Shown piece by piece: positions 1 to 12,000 of a stretch of 64,000 nucleotides of DNA. Origin of the DNA: Marchantia polymorpha subsp. ruderalis (taxonomy: Eukaryota > Streptophyta > Marchantiopsida > Marchantiales > Marchantiaceae); contig AP031351.1 in the NCBI GenBank assembly GCA_037833965.1, forward strand, positions 7,948,501 to 8,012,500, given 5' to 3'. Position numbers and translations under genes: made by a program. Within the stretch, counting starts at the first letter, position 1. Each line of letters begins with the position of its first letter. A model generated the notes under the pieces. It was not told the origin of the DNA. It worked only from the letters and a program-made list of their open reading frames with translations, and made no database searches.

Positions 1-3000
1 ATAATATGAGAAAACAAATGGAATTCAAATCCAATTAATATTCTATGTCAAGATTTACATTATGTTTTGATAGTGATTTGATGACAAATATGTTTCATAA
101 CACCTGGTATATTCAAATTATTCAGATATAGTAATCTACAGATTTGTTGAGCATTTTAGGTCACACAGAATAATTCATGATTTGACATGTAATAATCTAT
201 AAAGAGCCATAAATAATGCTATGCTAACTTAGCTTCACAGCAAATGAAAGAAAACAGATCATTATGTTGCATGGTAACTGCAGTGTAACTTTTTCAAAAT
301 CTATGAAAATCCGTATTCAGAATCTAATGTAGATGCAGTTACATAAATCCAAACGATGACATTATTTCAAGTTTTCTCCATATGAAAACCTTAGTAGTTG
401 GAAACAAGAAGCCAAATAAGTGATACAATATCTATTTCAATACTTATTACTTCATATTTATATAATAATTCATAAATAGCAAATATCCTCATGCACTATT
501 GCAAACATAATATACTAATGATATTTTTTATAATTACACCTTATATAAATTTTTATAATCTAATTGAGCATATTCTTATGACAAGTTTTAATATAGTATA
601 GCTTTATTAAAATTTTATAATTTTAAAAAAATAAATATATTTTAATGATTATTATTGTAAAAATATTGTTAACATTCTTTTCTAAAATGGGTTTGCATGA
701 TTTATTGTTTGTGAATATCATTATGATCATTTTTATTGATACGTAAACATTTGTGTACATCCATTAGAATAACATTTATAATAAATTGTGTACAGCTAGT
801 AATATTTGAATTTTTGCATATAAATCAAATCCATAAATTAATATAATTATTTTTTAAATATGTTAACTATACCATTTTTTTTAATGTATGTCGATTTGGT
901 TGGAAAATTCATGATTTTTCAAGTATATATGTATATGTATTTATTATTAGAAATAAATATGATTGAAAATCAATAAAATCACAAGATTAAAGATTAGATG
1001 TTAAAATGTCAGTTTTTATGTATATTTCATATCATTTGTCAAAATTAACTATAATATTTTTTATATTATCAATGGTTATATATAATTATTTGTTACGTAT
1101 ATTTTGATACATAAAAGATGAATTTTCAAAATTTTGAACTAGATTTTATTCAATATAAAGTGTCATAATTATGAAAATGTATTGGCTGTTAAAATAGTAC
1201 ACTGTATACCTAACGTAAGGAAGTGTACTCTTTGCGATAAATTGTTATATAAATTTTCCTTTCGAAATTATAAAATTAAGTAAATCATGAAAAAATTTAA
1301 AGTATATATATGTAATTAAAACTTAAAGAAAAATTGTGTGAAAATTATAAGAAATATTATTCGGTTATTTATAGCAAAAAAATCATATTTATTATCAACA
1401 TGATGCAAATTTTAACAAATGAAATCTTATCAATTTATAAGATATTTGAATAATTTTTATGTAAAGGGCTGTAATATTTTCACAAAAGTCTAATGCATGT
1501 GAGCTATTATGGATATACAAATTATTGAATGTTCATATTTTAACAATTGTAATGTTACTAGTTGTGACGAGTTATTTACACATCCATATATGTCAATATT
1601 GTGTTGATACAACTTTGTTTCAATAACATATCTCTATTAATCTGTTAACCAATAGGAATAAATCTTTCTTTTCATACTCATGTGAGATATTATCACTGCC
1701 ATGAGTGTTAACTGAAAAACTTGATTTTGTTAAATCAACGAACTTTTGAATAGTTATTCAAAAGTTTGTTGCTAAGTTTGTTGCTAAGCTTATATGTACT
1801 ACATATATTCTTCTTCAATTCCATAGTATACATACGAATCAGCTTCAAATCTTTGAAAAAATAGATAGCTTGATTTTAAATTTTTTCTGAATATATAGCA
1901 TTTGATCACTCCATAAAATGTCTATGATACATACACTTGTATAATTTTATTCCTATGTGCATCAAGTATACCTTAAGTTGTTAGAGCAGGCCTACTAAAT
2001 TTTGGGATTTGTCACCAAAATCTCAGAATTAAGCAAAAATAAATCTGGCGGAGTCCATAAATTAAGGACGTCTTCATGACCATAAATGAGAATATCTGTT
2101 GGTAATACTTATAGAATCGGAGACAAATTTGACTTTGCCGCCAGTAAGAATGCGCCACGTACTAATAAATCATTACAAGTTCGTATCATGTGCATGTATA
2201 CTCTGTTGCTTGAATTCAAATTCAACTCTTCTAGTTTTCTTTTGAAAATTTTTTAAATGAAAGGTCAAGTTAATGAGAGTATTTTCAGAGTTTAGAAAGA
2301 TCCGTACGAGGAGTGCACTCCTGTCTAGTTCTTTTGAAACTTGAAGTCTTGCGAGGGTAGTTCAGTGACGGTACATGCCAGACAAGACTTTTGAGTCAGC
2401 ACCTTTTGGTGCTAATTCAATTAAACAATAGAATCTGTTTTTTAAGTCTTTCAGGGATGCTATAACCAATGAATACACTCCCTTCGAAAGTTAACCCGAG
2501 AAAAATAGTTGAAGTCGAACACTGTGAAGTGATGTTAATCGAGAGATGATAAACATCATATCTCGATGTTTGCTTCCAATTAGTTTGGAGTACATCTCAA
2601 ACCCGCGAAGATAAAAAAGGATGGTGTAAATTTATGGAAGGCAAATCTAGACCAGTCTCATGATCTAATAATAGCGTGTCTGCATTCTGTTTCTTGAAGT
2701 AATTTTGGTAATATTGGGATTTACCAAAATTATCATGAGTAGAATCCATAGTTTAAGTTAATTTGGGTAAAAATGGGAATTCCCGAGCCTTATGAGGCCA
2801 GTGATAGAGTCAATTCACAGTATTTAGGACAAAAAGCATTTGTTTTGTACAATTTTATTTCCAAATTGACATGATAAGTAGATAATTTTATACAAAGTAT
2901 GATGTTTTTTAAACTTAAATAAAATGAATCATGAATCTATATAAATTTTTCATTTTGATTACAAATAATACATCTCAACAAAATGTTAGTTTTTTATTCA

Positions 3001-3884
3001 TTGAAATAAATGATATGCTATTTAAAATAATGTTAGTTCTTTTAACATTTAAATTTAAAGGACTATGGATCTGGATTCATCTTTTTTATTTATAATATAT
3101 TGTGATAAATGATGTGGTTTTATAATTATGTAATAGTGAATGTGTCAAGCTGCATATATGTGTACATGTATATACACATAACAATAATTATACATATACA
3201 CACATAACATTTGAAATTTACACTTCTAGATATTTAGAGTACTTATAAACATATTTATTCATAACAAATTTGACTTTATTACAAAACTGATGTTTATTAA
3301 GTGAACATTTTGGTTATTTGTGTTTTTAGAATTTCATGAATTGATTAGTATATGATAAATATGAGTATTAAGAATATTGTTACACACAAATCTGAGTTTT
3401 TTAAAGAAGGTTTTCTGACATCATATTTTGATCAAAACATGAATATTTTTAAGCATTCCAAATATTTGAATATACAAAAACTGATTCTATTTCATCTTCA
3501 TTGTAATAATTATTTTCTAAGTATGAAAGTTTTCTGGGTGTTACAACTCAAAGATAGTTGGCAAATTTTGCGAAATAGTTATTAAACTATTTTTTAAGTT
3601 TCAACTTGAGAGATGGGCTAAAAAATAAAAACAATTTTTATTGAATTCATATTACTTAAAAAGTGAAATATATTAATATTAATAAATAAAAATTACATAC
3701 TAATATATTATGCATTCAAGCATGGAAAAAAATTCCCACTGAATGTGCATGAATTTTTTTAATACACATGCTTAATATATGCAAAGTAGAGATTAAAAGC
3801 TTTATGCAATTTCATAAAACTCATTGTAGCTCTTTCTCTGAAAACACACATTAAACTTCAGTTAGATTTATCAATGCTAGCTTC

Positions 3885-3905
3885 ATATATATATATATAT
3901 ATATA
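3885..3905. repeat. AT dinucleotide microsatellite
   Basis: An uninterrupted run of AT dinucleotides of about ten copies. A similar AT run occurs at about 22,975-22,992. Confidence 0.9.
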
Positions 3906-4065
3906 GTTTTATATTTTTACTTAAATCATGGAATCAATTTAGGTATAATTATAGTGAAGGACCACAACAAATTCATATTTAATATCTAGCAAAATCTATT
4001 TTTTTGAAGAAGAATCAAAACATTATAATATTAAATATTCTTAAATATGATATTGAATATGTTAT

Positions 4066-4113
4066 TATATATATATATTTATCTATCTATCTTTATCTAT
4101 CTATCTTTATATT
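4066..4113. repeat. AT / TATC compound microsatellite
   Basis: An AT run passes into repeated TATC units broken by TTTATC variants. A short open frame across it is repeat-encoded and not a gene. Confidence 0.9.
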
Positions 4114-4236
4114 TATAGGGAAAGTTTTTTTATCAATTTATTTGATGGAAGAGACCATATTGAAACTTATAATCATAGTAAAAAACTTGACAGCGAGAAA
4201 AAATGTATCAAATTGCTAGAAATTTGTGGTGTGATA

Positions 4237-4666
4237 AGCTTGTTGCAAGGAAATTATTTGATGGATACCTATTGTAACACAAATTGTTTGATGGCACCCA
4301 TCACGTTTTGTTTTACGCGATGAGATCCCTCCGACAACATGTCGTCATTAAGTTTACAAAAAGTTACTGTAAATACTTACTACGGGCTTCAATGTGAGGA
4401 AGTGCCGATTATCATCATCAAACAGATTAAGACAGTGTCAACCTTTGTGCTATTGAATGCGTTCTTGTTTGCTCAACAATCACTACAATCTGAGGTTTGT
4501 GTTATGACTAGTTTTCACACTCGCGTTGATCTCGAATTTATTACAAGAACTTCGTGATGGTGTGACGTCGGTGGGATACTATTTGGTAAAATGATACTTG
4601 ATGTATCCCATCAAGTTATTTTCGTTTCTATGAATATCCATCAAGTAATTTCCTCGCTTGTTGGCT
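4237..4666. mobile_element. Foldback / MITE-like element, about 430 bp
   Basis: The two ends are inverted repeats. The left end around AAGGAAATTATTTGATGGAT (from 4248) matches the reverse complement of the right end around 4633-4654 with few mismatches. The inverted similarity continues inward: the segment at about 4290-4338 pairs with about 4568-4618. The unit therefore folds into a long imperfect hairpin around a loop of roughly 230 bp. No transposase is encoded; the 72-codon frame in the loop resembles nothing I know. No certain target duplication is visible, although both flanks offer a TAA/TTA trinucleotide. A non-autonomous DNA transposon is the likeliest reading. Confidence 0.55.
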
Positions 4667-6869
4667 TAATTTAGTGATGATCTTTATTAATGTACAACAT
4701 ATGAAAACTAATGATAATCCTTAGAGTTGACATCAATTCCGTTGCTTAATTTTTTAATTTTCTGTTGATGAAAACTTAATTCTTTTCAATACGACTATTA
4801 TACTTACAATCATTTTGCAAATTTGTATGTATGATGTTCAAGCATGGGAAAAAAAACTTTACTTTTAACTCATACTATGGTTTAATATTCTTGAGTCAAC
4901 GTCACATGAATATGAACATACAAAGGTTTGATAAAATTGATTTTTTTCATGTTAAAAATGTTTGCTTTTGTCAGCTAAAGTTTACTAATCAAACTATAAT
5001 AGACAACTAAAACATCTATACAAATACTCTAATCAAATTATAATTGTGATAATAATGTAGGTGAAATTTGAATATATAAATTTAACCTATTTCATGAAAA
5101 AAACCAAACTTGAAAGGCTAGACAAATTTAAAGTTAGGATTTTAAATGGAAACTCACTATCTTCAATGTTTTTCCAACCAGATTGTTGAAAATATGAGAA
5201 GTAAAATTGAGATCATAATAGATGGATTGAATTAGGTTGTTGAAAGGGTTTCAATTGATATATAGTTTTGAAATTCGAAGCTTATTGTATTTTAGTTGTG
5301 AAATACATTTTTAGGATCCATAAAAGTATTATTTATATTTTAAGAAAATAGATATTGCTCATCACTCACAAATCAAAAGTCAAAATACAATAGATTTTTG
5401 CCATAATACTTGAAACTTACGTAATCATAGAACTCTTTTGAGGAAAAAAAATATATAATATTGGGTATTAGTCACATTCACCACGTTGTTTTTTTAATCT
5501 ACTTTGATTTATTGTGATGTTATCATACTTTTTGATGTATTAGTAGCGATCACAAATAACCTTATACACCTTCAATGCATTTGATCCATAGCGATGGAGT
5601 CACATTAGCAATCAATATGATCTAATGTTGATTAAATCAATCTCACCAAAATCTTTAGATGTAATATGAAAATGCTCATAACCTTCTCTTGACAATTGTT
5701 TCAATCATTGTCATTGTAGGTGAAACGTTTGGATTTTAAATTTTTGCGTAGATCCATAGATTTTAGTTTTTACTTCACATGTATATTCATAGGACAAATA
5801 GTTATCATGTCCATCATATTTAAATATCTCATACCTTGCTCTATCAGACTTTGTGATTTCCATCTCATTTTGCAAAAAAATTGAAATTATACCTCATGAC
5901 GTTGGAAGTAGAATGTTTTTTTTTCACTCATATGCAAACATGGTTGAAATAGGTGATCATATATGTCGGTGCCTAAATGAACTAAACGCGTAGTCGTTTA
6001 AGCGCCTAAATTGAAGTGTGCGGGATTTGGCCCCTAAATGAATCAAGAATATAGCAGTCAAATGACGAGATGACGCGTTTACTCATTACAACAAATCTTT
6101 TGCCTTCAAGTCTATATATATACAATAGTTTTCATTGGTCCATGCACCGCATTCTCTCGTACCTCTTGTTGGAGTTACTCCAATTCAACAGTCGGATTTC
6201 CTTTTACTTTGCATGTCAAATTCTGTCAATTTGCCCTCCTCTATGTCGATGAATCTACCTGTATTGTAAGTGAGTGATTACATAAGTGAGTGAAAATTTG
6301 AATTAGTGTCGAACACAATAAGCGCGATTGCCAGGGACTGCGAAGTATTACACATTACTGCGCTCACACTGCTGGTGTCCAAATCTTGATCAACTTATTG
6401 TAGTTGCTTACGTGCATGTCCTTGAGCACGTTGATGGCTTTGCCGTGGAATTTTGTCACGTGAAACATTCGCAAAGATTGGGATCTGATATTCATAAAAG
6501 GTGATCTTTCCATCAAAATATCAAAAGATGTTCAAGTCTAGATTGAATACGATTTGTGACATATGAGTCATATTTCATTCTAAAATGATTTACTTTTCTT
6601 ATGAAAGACTGTTTGAGTTTAAACTAAGATTTAGGATTTTAGATGGGATGAAAATTTCAATATGGCAGGGACGGCGGCCAAATAATGAGTATGATTTTTC
6701 TGTTGAGTCGCAACGATCATTAAAACTTTAGATAGCAATGATTGTGTTCTTGCCATTAAGGCCAGTGCTTTTTTTTTTTGAGCTAACGCTTTAACCCAAA
6801 TGGCAAGAAAAAAGAGCTCCGACCCAAAAGGTATCAAGTTGCAAGCATGTTACGAATTTAAATTCTTGA
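4667..6869. other. AT-rich intergenic DNA with one dispersed repeat
   Basis: No gene is recognisable. The part at about 5,344-5,610 is related to 15,662-15,905; both contain a TGCTCATCACT segment, a segment ending in the word ATTAGTAGC and the word ATAGCGATGGAG. It therefore belongs to a dispersed repeat family. The last 800 bases have more balanced composition but no coding evidence. Confidence 0.55.
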
Positions 6870-6874
6870 CATCC

Positions 6875-7227
6875 TGTAACCATCTTTAGTTAGTTAGAAC
6901 TAAAGTAGAGGTTACTCTGAATACGGATGTAAATACTTTAGTGTGCACTAGTCATAGCTGCCACATCAGCGATCCGCGCACTTGGTAGGTACAGAGTGGG
7001 TGTGTTAGTTGGGTGCGCCACGTCAGCGATCCGTGTGCTTGGTAGGGTTATCCGCCACGTCATCCATCCACTAGGAGTGGGATGGATGGTGGGGGATTAG
7101 ATCTTATCACCTTGTACTTGTTGGTGAGAGCTATATAAGGGAGAGGAGAACCATTGTTGGTATCTCTCATCTTCAGAGTTTATGTTTCTATCTTCGAGTG
7201 AACTTCTCTCTGAACCCTAGTGTTACA
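6875..7227 (+). repeat. 5' LTR of the chromovirus
   Basis: The LTR is 353 bp and starts TG and ends CA. It contains two copies of a unit beginning GCCAC(A/G)TCAGCGATCCG and ending CTTGGTAGG, at about 6960 and 7017, followed by a further CCGCCACGTCATCC. The likely core promoter is a TATATAAGG box at 7133-7141, so transcription probably starts about 30 bases downstream. It differs from the 3' LTR at three positions, all transitions. Confidence 0.95.
7133..7141 (+). promoter_or_regulatory. TATA box of the LTR promoter
   Basis: TATATAAGG sits in the 3' third of the LTR, about 95 bases before its end, the usual place for the U3/R boundary promoter. The same box is at 12696-12704 in the right LTR, where it could drive transcription into downstream DNA. 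Confidence 0.7.
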
Positions 7228-7228
7228 A

Positions 7229-7240
7229 TGGTATCAGAGC
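7229..7240 (+). other. Primer-binding site (initiator tRNA-Met)
   Basis: TGGTATCAGAGC begins one base after the left LTR. It is complementary to the 3' end of plant initiator methionine tRNA, the standard minus-strand primer for plant LTR retrotransposons. Confidence 0.93.
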
Positions 7241-7392
7241 GACCTTGCTCTTTTCCTTGAGTGTGGATTACCCCTCATGGAATAGCATGTGAGTGATGAT
7301 GTAGTGTAGTCTTGAGAGTGTATAGAGGCTGGCAGAGGTCATTCATCTGCATGTAGAGAGAGGTGGAAGGGGGAAATTGTGTTTTTGCAGAT

Positions 7393-7611
7393 ATGGACGC
7401 GATTGACAGGAATCAAGTACCGCACTGGCCAATTCCTAACCTATTCGATATTCACCTTCGTTGCATGGAGAAACATCATTTTCGGATGTACCTTGTGGCT
7501 TGTTGGGGTGCAGATTTTATGACTAGAGTGATGGAGTCAAGAGTGCCACTGATTCTTCCAATAGTTACTTATGGAGAGACTTGGGATTGTACTATATACA
7601 TTCTATACTGA
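7393..7611 (+). CDS. Small leader reading frame 1 of the chromovirus (function unknown)
   Basis: A 72-codon frame starts at ATG 7393 in the untranslated leader between the primer-binding site and gag. It ends at 7611, eight bases before the next small frame starts. Its product has no motif I recognise. Aligned from the start methionine it resembles the next small frame (shared MD, N, LV...G, V.ES..P...P positions), which suggests an internal duplication. It may be a true upstream ORF or a decayed N-terminal part of gag, and nothing here separates these options. Being inside the element, it should be transcribed from the left LTR. Confidence 0.35.
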   Translation: MDAIDRNQVPHWPIPNLFDIHLRCMEKHHFRMYLVACWGADFMTRVMESRVPLILPIVTYGETWDCTIYILY

Positions 7612-7618
7612 TTGTTTC

Positions 7619-7825
7619 ATGGATTTGAATCGCGAACCACCTGTCCCGGTTCGATTCAACACTTATGTAGAGATTAGAACAGTATATAGACAGAAAAGGA
7701 TATGGAGAGATTTTCTTGTGAGGAATTATGGAGAGGAGTACTATAGAGCTGTGATAGAGTCACCTGCACCTTTTGTGACTCCTTTGTTGAGAGGTCACAT
7801 AATGATTATACTCACTTTGTATTAG
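7619..7825 (+). CDS. Small leader reading frame 2 of the chromovirus (function unknown)
   Basis: A 68-codon frame starts at ATG 7619 and ends 34 bases before the first gag ATG. The product is basic and aromatic in its middle (RQKRIWRDFLVRNYGEEYY). It aligns over its length with the preceding small frame. It lies in a different phase from gag, and the phase switch near 7800-7830 could be a lost frame link, so this may once have been the gag N terminus. I cannot assign a function. Confidence 0.4.
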   Translation: MDLNREPPVPVRFNTYVEIRTVYRQKRIWRDFLVRNYGEEYYRAVIESPAPFVTPLLRGHIMIILTLY

Positions 7826-7859
7826 AGGGATTGTGAGAAAGCATGGGAACATAATTGAT

Positions 7860-9005
7860 ATGGGTGAGGTTCTCAATGCAATCATGGCGGAGATGAAGGA
7901 GTTGAGAAAAGCAATAGTAGATGGACATACCAAGCAGCAAGCCATGGAAGATAAAATCTTTGCATTAGAGAGTGAGAAAGTAGAGAGAGAGAGAGTTGGA
8001 GAGATGGAAGTTGAACCTCAAGTTCAAGCTTCCCAAGTTCAGCCAGAACCAACTCCTATTGATGCAGCAGAGGCAAATAGGAGACGTCTTCAAGAGATTG
8101 AAGATCAAGCAAATCTTTTGCTTCGAATGGGAAAATCCAGTAAGGTGGAAGCTTACAAAGGGAGTAGAGCAATGGGAGTGTTAGAGGGATGGATTATGAA
8201 GATGAATATTCATTTATCCTATTTTCATGTATCTGATTATATTGCAGGAATGTTCATGAGATCTTATCTTACGGATAAGGCTCTCACATGGTACACAACA
8301 TGGGAGAGAATGCTTTCAGAACGAGGTGCTACCATTTCGTGGAGTGGAATGCAAGAAGGACTTCTGCAAAATTTTCAAGCGGTGGATTCTCTTCAAACTG
8401 CAAGAATGAAGTTGTGGGATCTGAAGCAGAAAGGAGGTATTCATGAGTACATTGAAGAATTTCGTGATCTTCAAGTATCTATCATGGATTTGAGTGGAAC
8501 TGAAGCCTTGGACGTGTTCAAACGAGGCTTGAAAGATCGAATTCGAAAGGAGGTGATGGTAAGCAGTTCATCTACTGTGAATGAAGCAATCGCAATTGCT
8601 CAACGAATTTCAGGTGCTTTTGGTGTCACACACGGTGAATCAGTGAGCAATTTTAGAGATCCATCTAGTCCAACACCGATGGAGTTGGGAAACCTTTGAC
8701 GTAGAGAAGGTTTTGCACCAACAAGAGCACCACCACCAAGATTTGGAGGTGAGATTAGGCGACCAGAAGTTCCAAATTTGCAAGAAGGTTATGCAAATAA
8801 TGGAATGGTTCGAGGAGGAGCTGGAGTTCGTGACAATCGCCAATGCTATGCATGTGGACGAATGGGTCATATAGCCAAGTTTTGTCGAGTTCGGCCGACA
8901 CAACAAGGAGGACGGCCCATGCAGCGACGGCCGTTCAACAATATGGAGGGGATAGAGTATGAAGAGGTGGAGGAAGCAGTTTCGGGAAACGAAGATCACC
9001 AGTAA
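7860..9005 (+). pseudogene. gag: gag of the chromovirus, interrupted by one TGA
   Basis: Gag forms the nucleoprotein particle in which the element is reverse-transcribed. From the first in-phase ATG (7860) the frame runs to TAA at 9003-9005, broken only by TGA at 8697-8699. The N-terminal part has charged, coiled-coil-like sequence. The middle has the retrotransposon gag core (AW/TWY-like stretch, then a LKQ..GI.EYIEEF..L segment near 8430-8480). The end has one CCHC zinc knuckle, CYACGRMGHIAKFC, at 8844-8885. The reading phase is kept across the TGA, so a single point change broke the gene; a CGA-to-TGA transition in a CpG would explain it. The last codons overlap the pol frame and contain a candidate frameshift site. 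Confidence 0.9.
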
Positions 9006-9028
9006 TCTTGCCTCGCGGCCTTACTGGT
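8984..9028 (+). promoter_or_regulatory. Candidate -1 ribosomal frameshift signal between gag and pol
   Basis: The heptamer GGGAAAC (8984-8990) is in the X XXY YYZ register of the gag frame (codons GGA AAC). A 7-nt spacer follows. Then comes a perfect 8-bp stem, ACCAGTAA (8998-9005) pairing with TTACTGGT (9021-9028), around a 15-nt loop. The gag stop codon lies in the 5' arm of the stem. The pol frame is the -1 frame and is open from 8963 onward, so slippage at the heptamer would join gag to protease. All three classical parts are present with ordinary spacing. Confidence 0.7.
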
Positions 9029-12000
9029 TCTACAAAGCGAAGAAAAGGCGAGGTTGGAAGAAGACAATGGTTGGGAGCTCATGGAAGGAGTAAGAAGCAA
9101 GCTCAGCTCATTGTCACTGATGGTTTCATGGAAGAACACAAGGTGAGAGTTTTAATTGATCCTGGAGCAACTGAGAATTTTCTATCAAGGAGTGTTGCTA
9201 TGAAGTTAGGTTTGATGTTGATGAAGGACGTGAGTGAGGAAGTGGAATTGCCAAACGGGCAAACTGAAGTGATAGAAACACTACCACGGAGTGTAGAATT
9301 ATCCATAGGTAGATACAAGGAGAGCATTGAATGGAGAGTAATTCGTTTAGCTCGATATGATGTCATCCTTGGAATGCCATGGATGGAACAATATAATCCG
9401 AAGGTAGATTGGAGAAGAAAAGTGATTACAAGTAGTGGATGGAAGATCTATGGAGATAGAATTAGATCTCAGATTAGGAATTTACCCCTCTTTGTGATGG
9501 GTACAGCATCCATTTCTAGAGATGATGTATGTTTCTTTGGACTTATAAGAGATATTGGGTCCACAGACAAACCTTACATCCCGGAGTCCTTGAACGACAT
9601 TTTTATGGAGTATAAAGATGTTTTTCCAGATGATCTACCTGCAAGATTACCACCAAAGAGGCGAGTAGATCACAAGATTGAGGTGATAGCTGGAAGTACA
9701 CCAACTTGCAAAGCTCCATATCGTTTGGCTCCAAACGAATTGGAAGAATGCAAAGCTCAAGTGGAGGAGATGTTGAGCAAGGGATTCATTCAACCAAGTG
9801 TTTCACCTTATGGAGCTCCAGTACTCTTTGTGAAGAAGAAGGATGGATCCATGAGACTATGTATCGATTATCGCGGGTTGAATCAGCAAACGGTGAAAAA
9901 CAAATATCCATTACCTCGTATGGATGATTTGTTTGATCAACTTCAAGGAGCGAAGTACTTCACCAAGCTAGATTTGAGAAGCGGCTACAATCAAATTCAA
10001 ATTGCAGATGAAGATGTTCACAAGACAGCTTTTCGTACTAGGTATGGACACTTTGAGTATCTGGTGATGCCTTTTGGTCTCACTAATGCACCAGCTACAT
10101 TCATGGGATTGATGAACGATATCTTTCGCCCTTATCTAGATAAATCTGTCATTGTTTTTCTAGATGATATATTGGTGTATAGCAAAACTTTGAGTGATCA
10201 TAGAAGTCATTTACGAGAGGTACTTCAAGTTTTAAGAGACAATCAATTGTATGCCAAAGCTTCAAAATGTGAATTTGGCAAGTCAGAAGTAGATTACTTG
10301 GGTCATAGAGTTACAGCTACAGGAATCCAAGTGATGAGTGAGAAGATAGATGCCATTCAGAAATGGATAGCACCTGAGAATCAAACTCAATTGAAAAGTT
10401 TTCTAGGGCTCACTGGATTCTATCGTAGATTTGTGAAAGGTTTTGCTCGACTAGCTCAGGCCTTGACTTCCATGTTAGGGAAAGGTCAAAAGTGGAGATG
10501 GGGAACAGCTCAAGAGTTAGCTTTTCAAGCATTGAAAGATGCTTTGTTACACGCACCTATTCTCAAGTGGTATGATCCTAACCGTTCTATCAAGTTGGCC
10601 ACTGACGCATCAGGTACAACAGTATGTGGCATACTTCAACAAGAATGGGAGGATGGATGACATCCAGTTGCTTTCTATTCTCGAAAGTTGGTGGCGGCGG
10701 AACAAAATTATCACACGACAGAACGAGAGGAGTTAGCTATCGTGTTGGCAACCAAACATTGGAAGCATTATTTGGGTGATAAGGAGTTTGTGGTGGAGAC
10801 TGATCATAAACCCTTGGTTTATTTGGAAACTCAGAAGGATCTGTCCAAACGACAAATTCGATGGGCAGAGTGGCGTCAACGCTTCAACATGAAGATTGTG
10901 TACGTGGAGGGAAAGAAGCAACTTGCAGATGCTCCCACACGCATGCCTTGTTTGAATCATGTTGCAGAAGTGAAAATTCAGGCGGATTGGTGAAGCAAGA
11001 TGTCACAAGCCACAAAGGAGGATGAAAAGATCACTCGGGCACTACAAACTGGAAAGTCAGAGAAATCTCGAGGTTTGGCGTTTTACAATCAGCGTATATG
11101 GATTCCACAAGATCACGATTTTCGCACAATGATTTTGGCAGAAAGTCATGATACAGCCATTGCAGGTCATGTGGGAGTGGAGAAAACCGTGGAGAGTATA
11201 CAACGAGTGTACTATTGGCCCAAAATACGTGAGGATGTGGAGTCTTATGTTCGAAGTTGTGTTGCTTGTCAACAGAACAAGGCAAGTAATCAAAAACCAA
11301 CGGGTTTATTACAGCCTCTTCCTATTCCCGAACAGCGGTGGGAACATGTCACCATGGATCTTGTATGTGAGTTACCAAGGACTTCGTTAGGACATGATTC
11401 AGTGGTGGTTTTTGTGGACAAATTGAGCAAGATGATTCACATCAGGCCAACCACAAAAACAGTTACAGCTCCACAACTAGCTCAATTGTATATAGATGCA
11501 GTTTTTGTGAATCATGGCTTAAGCAAAGTGTTAATCACGGATAGAGGTACTCACTTCACTAGTTTATTTTGGAAAACTTTGTTTAGTTTTTTCAAAACAA
11601 AACTAGCAATGTCAACGGCCTATCATCCTCAAACTGATGGACAAACTGAGAGGGCAAATAGAACCATAGAGGATATGCTACGAGCATTCACATTAGAAGA
11701 GCAAGAAGAGTGGGACAATCTTTTGCCACTTGTGGAATTTGCATATAACAATTCTGTTAATGCATCCACAAAAGTGTCTCCATTTTTTCTTATGTATGGA
11801 GCTCATCCAATAACTCCTTCAAGTTTGATGAGACTTCCCAAAGGAGATGAGTTTTCGACCAAAGTTGCAGCAGTCAACGAATTCGTGGAGCATATTCACC
11901 GAGGACTACATCAGGCCAAGGAGAAGTTGGTGATAGCTCAAAATCGGCAAAAGCAGCATGCCGATGCTCATCGTAGAGAAGTGATTTTTGAGGTTGGAGA

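Larger units (their letters stand above)
1..4236. other. AT-rich intergenic DNA, no gene seen
   Basis: The stretch is very AT-rich. Its only open frames are short and of low complexity, and I see no splice-site-flanked coding segments. It holds small simple repeats and a 12-bp perfect inverted repeat (TAATTTTGGTAA at 2700-2711, complement at 2721-2732). The 2.0-2.8 kb part is less AT-rich than its surroundings, but I recognise nothing in it. Confidence 0.6.

Noticed and set aside
10658..10993. Stop-codon recoding or readthrough of TGA in pol
   Set aside because: Two TGA codons within RNase H/integrase plus one in gag and a frameshift fit simple decay better than programmed readthrough.
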